Shown here piece by piece: positions 1 to 4,750 of a stretch of 7,684 nucleotides of DNA (its first letter is position 1; each line of letters opens with the position of its first letter). Where the stretch lies: the NCBI GenBank assembly GCA_002688965.1, contig NZEE01000080.1:1-7684 (forward strand), written 5' to 3'. The notes below the pieces were generated by a model that made no database searches, was not told where the DNA came from, and saw only the letters and a program-made list of their open reading frames with translations. A program made the translations under genes and the position numbers. Origin of the DNA: an archaeon. Its GTDB lineage: Archaea; Aenigmatarchaeota; Aenigmatarchaeia; GW2011-AR5; GCA-2688965.

Positions 1-625
1 CTACATGCATATAATCTTTTATTTTCTCTGGATCTAAAAACATATCAACATTTTTGATTTTATTTTTTATTGCATAAAGAGATTTTGATATTAAAGAGTT
101 CATGTCACCAATACCACCATAAGCAAAAAGGGGTCTTGTTACAAGCCAGTTATTAGCGTTGTTTCTTACGATCATTTCACCTGCATATTTTTGTATTGCA
201 TAGTCTGTTCTAGGATATATCTTGCTATCTTCTGTAATTTCAGATTCTTGATATTTATATGTATCATAAATAACAGTCGTGCCAATATACACGTTCAGTA
301 TATTTGAAGCATTTGCTGCTGATGTTATTGTTTTTGTACCTAAAACATTCGTATTTATAGCTTCTTCTGGATTCAATGCCACAACGTCAGTGCCTACAAT
401 CGCAGCATTATGAATTATAACATCAATATCTAAATGATTAAACAGCTTAGACCAATTAGCACTATTGTTACTATACACACATACTTCGCCGGTGTCTGTA
501 TACCGCATGTCATTATTTGCGTATTCACTATTGTCTAATGATACAAATTCATGACCTTGATTCTCTATTGCTTTTGCTAAGTTTTTTGCAATAAAACCTT
601 TTTCTCCCGTAATTCCAATTCTCAT
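1..625 (-). CDS. NAD(P)-dependent sugar epimerase/reductase, extended SDR family, 3' end cut by window
   Basis: The frame opens with ATG at 625 and stays open for 208 codons to the left edge, so the C-terminus is missing. Extended short-chain dehydrogenase/reductase features are visible in order: an N-terminal nucleotide-binding turn with Gly4, Gly7 and Gly10 (GITGEKGF), HNAA at 72-75, a beta strand GTTVIY at 115-120 where the catalytic Ser/Thr is usually found, the catalytic pair Tyr142/Lys146 (YAIQK), TRP at 163-165, and KDYMHV at 203-208, which matches the RDYIHV motif of UDP-glucose 4-epimerase-like enzymes. The family acts on nucleotide-linked sugars in the cytoplasm. Whether this one is an epimerase, a dehydratase or an RmlD-like reductase cannot be decided. 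In a phage it would feed glycosylation of surface polysaccharide, virion or DNA (inference). AGG at 634-632 lies 6 bases before ATG. It is the last gene of the visible minus-strand run, 18 bases after the 67-residue orphan. Confidence 0.88.
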   Translation of the reverse strand, partial: MRIGITGEKGFIAKNLAKAIENQGHEFVSLDNSEYANNDMRYTDTGEVCVYSNNSANWSKLFNHLDIDVIIHNAAIVGTDVVALNPEEAINTNVLGTKTITSAANASNILNVYIGTTVIYDTYKYQESEITEDSKIYPRTDYAIQKYAGEMIVRNNANNWLVTRPLFAYGGIGDMNSLISKSLYAIKNKIKNVDMFLDPEKIKDYMHV

Positions 626-643
626 ATGTAACCTTTTTTTTTG

Positions 644-847
644 TTAATTTAATTCTTCTAAGAATAAATCATAAATTTCTTCTATTCTCGAGTCAATAAA
701 AACACTAGTAATACCATGATATTTTAAAGGACCACATATTTCTTTTGAGTTGTTAAGAACAACTCCAATTTTATATTCCATTATTTCTCTATTAGAATGT
801 TGAATTCTGTAACGAGGCAATGTGACTTTTACTAGTTTCCCAAGCAC
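644..847 (-). CDS. Small unknown protein, 67 aa, GTG start
   Basis: I do not recognise this protein. It begins with GTG at 847, chosen because AAAGGA at 859-854 sits 6 bases upstream; the next in-frame ATG, at residue 23, would remove a third of the protein. The N-terminal half is basic and beta-like (LGKLVKVTLPRYRIQHSN, then YKIGVVLN), and the C-terminus is an acidic helix (SRIEEIYDLFLEELN). The alternation of short strands would suit a small beta-barrel, but that is only an impression. It lies between the deoxyribosyltransferase-like gene (17-base gap) and the epimerase (18-base gap), so it is almost certainly co-transcribed with both. No signal peptide or membrane segment is seen. Confidence 0.7.
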   Translation of the reverse strand: MLGKLVKVTLPRYRIQHSNREIMEYKIGVVLNNSKEICGPLKYHGITSVFIDSRIEEIYDLFLEELN

Positions 848-853
848 TTATAG

Positions 854-859
854 TCCTTT
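854..859 (-). promoter_or_regulatory. Ribosome binding site fixing the GTG start at 847
   Basis: On the minus strand AAAGGA is followed by the 6-base spacer CTATAA and then GTG. It lies between the stop of the preceding gene (TAG at 867-865) and the GTG. Good spacing supports initiation at this non-ATG codon. Confidence 0.65.
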
Positions 860-864
860 GTCAT

Positions 865-1311
865 CTATTCAATTGATTTATCATATGGTTCATATGGCAG
901 CTCTTTTTCACAGATAATACGATCTAAATAGATTTCTAATTGAAGAAAGCTGGTGCAAACTTTAATTCCGCTTCTTGCTAGCATTAAGTTAAACTTTGCT
1001 TTTTCGGGCAAGCCTGCACAAAAATAAATAATGGGCTTTTTAAAAGCATATGCATATCCTGCTTCCCAAATTGTACCAATATCTTTGTCTCGTGTATTTA
1101 CAAGTAAGAAATCAGCTGCTTGTATATGATACAGATTCCCTTGAAACGTTTCATCTTGGGTTTCTTTTGGTGCGCCAGGCGGGCACACGAATATTCTTCT
1201 TGGTGATGCTAAATCAAAAAAGTGCTTTCTATCATCAAATAGCGCTTCTAAGCTTGTCAACTCTCGTTCTTGTGCTTCGTTAAACCAACCGCTAGCTAAA
1301 TATGCTTTCAT
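865..1311 (-). CDS. Nucleoside 2-deoxyribosyltransferase-family protein
   Basis: The 148-residue protein matches the nucleoside 2-deoxyribosyltransferase fold (PF05014) in length and motif order. It has an N-terminal strand with small residues (KAYLASGWFNEAQ, 2-14), a middle strand ending AADFLLVN (65-72) with Asp67, and the signature DIGTIWEAGYAYAFKKPIIYF (77-97) with Glu83 in the place of the catalytic nucleophile. Known members exchange or hydrolyse the base of a deoxynucleoside or nucleotide through a covalent deoxyribosyl-Glu intermediate. Relatives of the Rcl and MilB type hydrolyse NMPs, so the substrate cannot be predicted. The ATG at 1311 overlaps the TGA of the upstream divergent thyX (ATGA) and is preceded by AGGAG at 1323-1319, 7 bases away. 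This indicates translational coupling and a shared role in nucleotide metabolism. It could serve salvage, host-DNA recycling or modified-base supply. Confidence 0.85.
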   Translation of the reverse strand: MKAYLASGWFNEAQERELTSLEALFDDRKHFFDLASPRRIFVCPPGAPKETQDETFQGNLYHIQAADFLLVNTRDKDIGTIWEAGYAYAFKKPIIYFCAGLPEKAKFNLMLARSGIKVCTSFLQLEIYLDRIICEKELPYEPYDKSIE

Positions 1312-2279
1312 TTTACAACTCCTAATGAATCCTTCACTTGTTTAATATAACTAATATCATCATTCCACATTTTAGTAAAGATCTTTTCATAACCTGACTT
1401 GTTGCCGTTAATTTTTTCGCGGCGACAATTATAGATAGCATCATTCTCATTGAACTCAAATAAATCGTTTTTAGGCTCTGGATAGTATAAGTTTGTACCA
1501 CGAGAAGTATATGTGCCATCCGGAAGCTTAACTCGAAATGTTCGAACATAGTGCATATCAGGCTTCTCAAAATCTAAACAACTAGCAACTTCTGGTATTC
1601 TACTTACTATTAATCTAGCAATTCTTGTTGCAAGAATATTATCAACCTCAGGTTGGATTTGTACGTCTTGTCGCTGCTTAATAAAACCAATCAGATCTTT
1701 TAAATTAAATCTAGCAATATAAAATGTTTCCATTGCTTTAGGTAAAATAACGCGCGCGTCCATCATTGAAACTACTTTGCTATCAACCATATCAGCATAT
1801 AGCAGTTTTGATAAGTTTGCAATTTTTTGATATCTGTTATAGAAATCAGAATTTTCAATAGACTCTGGAACTAGTACATTATCAAATCTTAAATCACGAT
1901 CTCCTGTGCATTGTGCTGCGAATGATCCTGATCGGTGTCTGATAAGATGTGTAACAGTTTGTGTATCAATTCCACTAATTTTAAATGTAAAGCTTAAACA
2001 TTCCATAGGTGTAGGAAGTGCTCTAAAATTTAAAACATCTTGTAAGTTTTGAGACCATTCTTCCGGTGTACCGTAATCCATATTAGTTTCTTTAGGGTCA
2101 TCAGCCCATGTTGCTTTTGTCATACTCCATGCAATTTTTTGTGCGGTTTTTCTATCAGGGGCATCAATTAATTCAATATTAAGTGATTCTAGATTATTAA
2201 CAAAACAAGTCTTTATTCTTTCACCAAACTTAAGTTGCATTGGCAATTGTACTTGTTCTAAATTATTATTAATTGGCAA
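1308..2279 (-). CDS. Divergent ThyX-family flavin-dependent thymidylate synthase-like protein
   Basis: The 323-residue protein is ThyX-like but longer than the usual 210-250 residues. It shows the conserved core: FRALPTPMECLSFTFKISGI (85-104, the SPFEH region), the RHR of the ThyX motif (114-116), ARVILP (175-180), and a C-terminal region FIKQRQDVQIQPEVDN (199-214) with Arg203 at the place of the catalytic Arg. Key positions differ from canonical ThyX. The motif is RHRSGSFAAQCTGDRDLR, so the Ser after RHRx7 is Cys124, and the Glu two places before it and the Arg two places after it are Ala122 and Gly126. The His of FEH is Cys94. About 80 residues follow the core (after 240), including RTFRVKLPDGTYTSRGT. 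The start is TTG at 2279, with GGAG 7 bases upstream. It overlaps the next gene by ATGA. FAD binding is likely. Thymidylate synthesis is doubtful, and action on another pyrimidine nucleotide is possible. Confidence 0.82.
   Translation of the reverse strand: MPINNNLEQVQLPMQLKFGERIKTCFVNNLESLNIELIDAPDRKTAQKIAWSMTKATWADDPKETNMDYGTPEEWSQNLQDVLNFRALPTPMECLSFTFKISGIDTQTVTHLIRHRSGSFAAQCTGDRDLRFDNVLVPESIENSDFYNRYQKIANLSKLLYADMVDSKVVSMMDARVILPKAMETFYIARFNLKDLIGFIKQRQDVQIQPEVDNILATRIARLIVSRIPEVASCLDFEKPDMHYVRTFRVKLPDGTYTSRGTNLYYPEPKNDLFEFNENDAIYNCRREKINGNKSGYEKIFTKMWNDDISYIKQVKDSLGVVK
1319..1323 (-). promoter_or_regulatory. Ribosome binding site of the deoxyribosyltransferase-like gene
   Basis: AGGAG on the minus strand is followed by TTGTAAA (7 bases) and ATG at 1311. 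It lies inside the last codons of the divergent thyX, so the downstream gene has its own strong site as well as the ATGA overlap. Confidence 0.65.
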
Positions 2280-2286
2280 TTTATTT

Positions 2287-2290
2287 CTCC
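2287..2290 (-). promoter_or_regulatory. Ribosome binding site fixing the TTG start at 2279
   Basis: GGAG on the minus strand is followed by the 7-base spacer AAATAAA and TTG. The two nearby ATG triplets, at 2292 and 2296, are out of frame with the gene, and the first in-frame ATG is at residue 14, with no comparable site before it. Confidence 0.65.
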
Positions 2291-2306
2291 ATTCATTATT
2301 TACTTG

Positions 2307-2337
2307 ATATTATAATATTATTAATTTATTTTTACAC
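2307..2337 (-). promoter_or_regulatory. Promoter-like element, copy 1, upstream of divergent thyX
   Basis: On the minus strand this reads GTGTAAAAATA, 9 bases, TATTATAATAT. The TATAAT hexamer (2314-2309) is a perfect -10 consensus, and the hexamer GTGTAA (2337-2332) lies exactly 17 bases before it, where a -35 box is expected. The upstream box covers the last codon and stop (GTG TAA) of the preceding orphan gene. Transcription would start near 2302 and leave a leader of about 20 bases. The identical pair of boxes with identical spacing recurs at 4021-4051. That the element is a promoter is inferred from spacing and recurrence. Confidence 0.6.
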
Positions 2338-2985
2338 ATTTGTTACTAATTTATTTAAATTTAAAATTATTTTACCATTTACTTTATCAACTATATCTTT
2401 AAACATAAAATATTCTAATCCTTCTTTGAAACTACACTTTTCTAATAAACAAAAAAACCTGATTGCTTCAAATTCCGTAGCGATATATATTCTTATATCA
2501 TTATTAATATCAAAGCTAAAAGTATTTCTATAAATTGCAAATTGCAATTCTCTTGTTAATGAAACTAATAGTGCTGTTTTAAAACTTTGATATGACTTTA
2601 TGTTACATTTAACCTCACAATCAAGTTCAACAATACCTTCGTCATTTTTATTACTCTTTTCAAAAAAATAAGAGCACTTTTTATATTTCATACTAAAAAC
2701 ATTGCTATTAGTAATATCAATAACAATATAAATAGTAAATTCTAAAAAATCATTTATAGAGTGAAGTATATCAACGCTTTTTTTTTCTGTCTTTGTAACA
2801 CCACCGTCTGTAAGTAAAGTGTATATAAGAACATATGTATCAGAATATATTGATATTAAAGTATCGTTAGATATACCTAAACAATAAAGTAAATCACTTT
2901 CAATTCTATCCCATAACTCATTGACATACTTTGATGATCTATAATTATTGTTTTTATAAATATTCAAGTCATTAAAGTATGTCAT
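2332..2985 (-). CDS. Unknown protein, 217 aa
   Basis: I do not recognise this protein. It starts with ATG at 2985, after only a weak purine-rich site (AAAAGATGAG), 13 bases after the stop of the dUTPase-like gene. It is rich in Asn, Ile, Ser and Lys, with runs of hydrophobic and aromatic residues (ISIYSDTYVLIYTLL near 44-58 and NDFLEFTIYIVIDIT near 78-92). The segments contain polar residues, so they look like buried strands rather than membrane helices. There is no signal peptide. Six cysteines (35, 103, 123, 127, 174, 179) are scattered and form no metal-binding pattern. It is more AT-rich than its neighbours and ends exactly where the promoter-like element of the divergent thyX begins, so it closes one transcription unit. 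It may be a recently gained or fast-evolving phage gene. No function can be assigned. Confidence 0.7.
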   Translation of the reverse strand: MTYFNDLNIYKNNNYRSSKYVNELWDRIESDLLYCLGISNDTLISIYSDTYVLIYTLLTDGGVTKTEKKSVDILHSINDFLEFTIYIVIDITNSNVFSMKYKKCSYFFEKSNKNDEGIVELDCEVKCNIKSYQSFKTALLVSLTRELQFAIYRNTFSFDINNDIRIYIATEFEAIRFFCLLEKCSFKEGLEYFMFKDIVDKVNGKIILNLNKLVTNV

Positions 2986-2998
2986 AAAGACTCATCTT

Positions 2999-3382
2999 TT
3001 AATAGTCTTCTACTAATCGAGTTCTAATTATTTCGTCTTTCTTTAAAAATGCACTGTAAAATTCATTTGTATCAACACCAATTAAAATTATTAAAGATAA
3101 AAAATAATTAAAAGAATCAACTATTTCTTCTAAAAATTCTTCCCGGTCGATCACAGGCATTTCAGTTTGACGATGTGATTTCCAGTTTTTTAATAAACCT
3201 AACGCTTCGAACATTTCTTCGACGCCTTTAAGCGCAATATCCCTGCATGCTTTTTGTGATTCTTTTTTGCTTAAATCTAAAGGCCACACCGGATATGCAT
3301 CTTCATACTTCTTTTTAATTTCTTTCATAAAAGAAACTCTAGACTGAAATATTTGTTCTAGTTTATCGTTTTTCGTCATCAT
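2999..3382 (-). CDS. All-alpha NTP pyrophosphatase, dimeric dUTPase/MazG-like
   Basis: The 127-residue, entirely helical protein matches the all-alpha NTP pyrophosphatase superfamily, closest by eye to the dimeric dUTPase family (PF08761). A first metal-binding helix carries EEMFE (55-59, in KGVEEMFEALGLLKNWKSHR) and a second carries EEIVD (85-89, in REEFLEEIVDSFNYFLSL). The C-terminal helix KKDEIIRTRLVEDY resembles the KNxxNxxR end of dimeric dUTPases, although both Asn are replaced. These acidic residues normally hold Mg2+ while dUTP or dUDP is cleaved to dUMP. The protein is shorter than bacterial dimeric dUTPases and of typical phage length. It begins ATGATG at 3382, overlapping the upstream gene by 20 bases with no strong ribosome site, so translation may be coupled. 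In this neighbourhood it would supply dUMP to ThyX and keep uracil out of DNA. A MazG-like house-cleaning role is the alternative. Confidence 0.75.
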   Translation of the reverse strand: MMTKNDKLEQIFQSRVSFMKEIKKKYEDAYPVWPLDLSKKESQKACRDIALKGVEEMFEALGLLKNWKSHRQTEMPVIDREEFLEEIVDSFNYFLSLIILIGVDTNEFYSAFLKKDEIIRTRLVEDY

Positions 3383-3623
3383 TTATTTCATCACTTTTTA
3401 AATTTGCATTAGATAACATTGCATTTATTGAACCGTCAAATATTTTTTTATACTCTTTTTCTAACTTCAACTTATCAGATCCGTTAATAGGCATTTCTAA
3501 TCGTATCATTCGCATATGATCAACAATATCTGTGCCTGTTATTAAAGCAAGTTGCAGTAACTTTGCTATATGTGAAACTACATTATCATTTAATGCATAA
3601 ATTTTCTTTTCATCTTTACTCAA
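3363..3623 (-). CDS. Small unknown phage protein, 86 aa, TTG start
   Basis: The function is not recognised, although the pattern ALNDNVVSHIAKLLQLALITGTDIVDHMRMIRL (10-42) has the regular look of a conserved phage family. The first half reads as two amphipathic helices joined by a GT turn, and the second half is a charged, probably helical or disordered tail ending in DEINDDEKR. The start is TTG at 3623. AGGAG at 3636-3632 lies 8 bases before it, and the next in-frame ATG would remove the conserved-looking helices. The ribosome site overlaps the TAG stop of the upstream gene, and the 3' end overlaps the dUTPase-like gene by 20 bases. The three genes are therefore translated as a tightly coupled group. 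A small structural or adaptor role is possible but not shown. Confidence 0.75.
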   Translation of the reverse strand: MSKDEKKIYALNDNVVSHIAKLLQLALITGTDIVDHMRMIRLEMPINGSDKLKLEKEYKKIFDGSINAMLSNANLKSDEINDDEKR

Positions 3624-3631
3624 ATTATGTA

Positions 3632-3636
3632 CTCCT
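3632..3636 (-). promoter_or_regulatory. Ribosome binding site fixing the TTG start at 3623
   Basis: AGGAG on the minus strand is followed by the 8-base spacer TACATAAT and TTG. It overlaps the TAG stop codon (3637-3635) of the upstream gene, an arrangement that couples termination of one gene to initiation of the next. Confidence 0.65.
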
Positions 3637-4003
3637 ACATTATAATTGGATTTTTCTTTAATTTTAAATTTATAATATCACTATCATGCTCAGTAACTTT
3701 AATCATATCAATGCCATCAACAGATTTAATGAGCTTAAGCACAGTTAATACTTTATCATTACCTTTAACAAATTTTGGTATGTATGAAGTATTTAGCTCA
3801 ATTATTCTATGACCATTATTAGTAACAGGTTCACTAATCGGTCTAGTTTGTCTAACAGTTACAATTCCGCCTAAAGCTCTCATATCTGTCATTATATCTA
3901 GAACTGTAGGGTCTTCTCTGTCTTCAATCATGATTCTGCATCTAAGAATCATATTAACTAAATCTTTATGTGCCTCATTGATTAATTTTTTTTTGTTTTT
4001 CAT
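3635..4003 (-). CDS. Unknown phage protein, 122 aa, possible ferredoxin-like fold
   Basis: The function is not recognised. The protein starts with ATG at 4003, with GGAAAG about 8 bases upstream. It opens with a basic helix (KNKKKLINEAHKDLVNMILRCRIMI), then two similar units in which a helix leads into a strand with a valine-rich turn: TVLDIMTDMRALGGIVTVRQTRP (33-55) and DKVLTVLKLIKSVDGIDMIKVTE (82-104). This helix-glycine-strand repetition resembles the ferredoxin-like or ACT-like domains used in small regulatory or RNA-binding proteins. That reading is inference from pattern only. A conserved-looking stretch NGHRIIELNTSYIPKF (63-78) joins the units. It is the first gene after the promoter-like element at 4021-4051, with a leader of only about 14 bases, so it is probably made at a high level or at a set time. 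It shares a stop/ribosome-site overlap with the next gene. Confidence 0.75.
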   Translation of the reverse strand: MKNKKKLINEAHKDLVNMILRCRIMIEDREDPTVLDIMTDMRALGGIVTVRQTRPISEPVTNNGHRIIELNTSYIPKFVKGNDKVLTVLKLIKSVDGIDMIKVTEHDSDIINLKLKKNPIIM

Positions 4004-4020
4004 TGCTATAGCTTTCCATA

Positions 4021-4051
4021 ATATTATAATAATAATTATATATTTTTACAC
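4021..4051 (-). promoter_or_regulatory. Promoter-like element, copy 2, downstream of thyX
   Basis: On the minus strand this reads GTGTAAAAATA, 9 bases, TATTATAATAT, matching the element at 2307-2337 in all 22 box positions and in spacing. TATAAT (4028-4023) is a perfect -10 hexamer, and GTGTAA (4051-4046) lies 17 bases before it as a candidate -35. As in the other copy, the upstream box is formed by the last GTG codon and TAA stop of the preceding gene, here the canonical thyX. The predicted start near 4017 falls just before the GGAAAG ribosome site of the gene at 3635-4003. Confidence 0.62.
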
Positions 4052-4750
4052 ACTTTTATTTAATTTATATGCTTGAATAACAACAGGCCATAAATCTGTA
4101 ATGATATTTAACATTTCTTCAGCAAGACGTTTTATTTCCCACTGTGCACCATCATGCGTTCTTAACTCAATAAACTTAATAAGATTATTTAAATTAGCAG
4201 TTGCATAATACTCTGTATATAGATTTTGCGGCAAAATCATTCGTGCTTGTTCACGAGCAATCCCTTTTTTAATCATATCTTCATATAACAATAATGACTG
4301 TTTAACATGATAGTCAATTGCTTCATTGCAATACATATGATTACTACATTCTGCAGCGTAAACGTCCATTTGTGGATTAATCATGTCTTCAAGATTTGAT
4401 GCTTGTCTATTAGATTTATGTTGCGTTCTATAATCATTAGGTGTATAAAATTGTAATCTAGCGTCTGTATACCTTCTTGAAATTTCGTTATAACTCCATG
4501 TCCTATGTCTATGATGCTGTGATCTTACAAACAGAGGCACTTTGATTCGAAAAGTAGCAATATTATGTTCAAGTGTAGATGTATGTCTATGTTTAATTAA
4601 ATAGCTAATTAACTTTTTATCTTTGTTGTCTAACGTTTCTTTTTGTACACCAAAAGAAACGCGAGCTGAGTTAACTATAGTTATATCATCTCCCATATGC
4701 TGTACTAATTGTATAGCGCCAATTCTATCTTTATAAAGATATCTTGTCAT
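4046..4750 (-). CDS. thyX: Flavin-dependent thymidylate synthase ThyX, canonical
   Basis: ThyX makes dTMP from dUMP with methylenetetrahydrofolate, FAD and NADPH, in place of ThyA. This 234-residue protein has the normal family length and all main motifs: VNSARVSFG (26-34), KHRHTSTLEH (53-62, His62 of the FEH region), the ThyX motif RHRTWSYNEISRRY (81-94) with Glu89, Ser91 and Arg93, GIAREQARMILPQNLYTEYY (163-182), and LRTHDGAQWEIKRLAEEM (196-213) with Arg197 as the catalytic Arg. I place the start at ATG 4750, whose A is shared with the TAA of the upstream amidase (TAATG), with GAAAGA about 8 bases before it. An in-frame GTG at 4756 is possible but is only 2 bases from that site. It supplies dTMP for phage DNA, working with the dUTPase-like protein and NrdJ. 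The gene ends at a promoter-like element. Confidence 0.93.
   Translation of the reverse strand: MTRYLYKDRIGAIQLVQHMGDDITIVNSARVSFGVQKETLDNKDKKLISYLIKHRHTSTLEHNIATFRIKVPLFVRSQHHRHRTWSYNEISRRYTDARLQFYTPNDYRTQHKSNRQASNLEDMINPQMDVYAAECSNHMYCNEAIDYHVKQSLLLYEDMIKKGIAREQARMILPQNLYTEYYATANLNNLIKFIELRTHDGAQWEIKRLAEEMLNIITDLWPVVIQAYKLNKSV

Noticed and set aside
634..642. T9 run as a rho-independent terminator
   Set aside because: The run is A9 on the coding strand, with no hairpin before it, and it forms part of the ribosome-site region of the epimerase gene.
1050..1283. Open frame on the plus strand of 77 codons
   Set aside because: It lies antisense inside the well-supported deoxyribosyltransferase-like gene and has no recognisable protein pattern; the plus strand carries no convincing gene anywhere in the window.
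1334..1570. Second minus-strand open frame of 78 codons inside the divergent thyX
   Set aside because: It is out of frame with a gene that shows clear family motifs and has no independent ribosome site that I could see.
2273..2533. Plus-strand open frame of 86 codons, very hydrophobic
   Set aside because: Its Ile/Phe/Leu-rich sequence comes from reading the opposite strand of an AT-rich gene and a promoter-like element; it is a shadow frame rather than a membrane protein.
3638..3662. Possible third promoter with TATAAT upstream of the 86-residue gene
   Set aside because: A TATAAT is present, but the region 17 bases upstream does not match the GTGTAAAAATA box or a -35 consensus, and it lies inside the upstream gene.
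3627..3812. Plus-strand open frame of 61 codons
   Set aside because: It is antisense to the 122-residue unknown gene and low in complexity.
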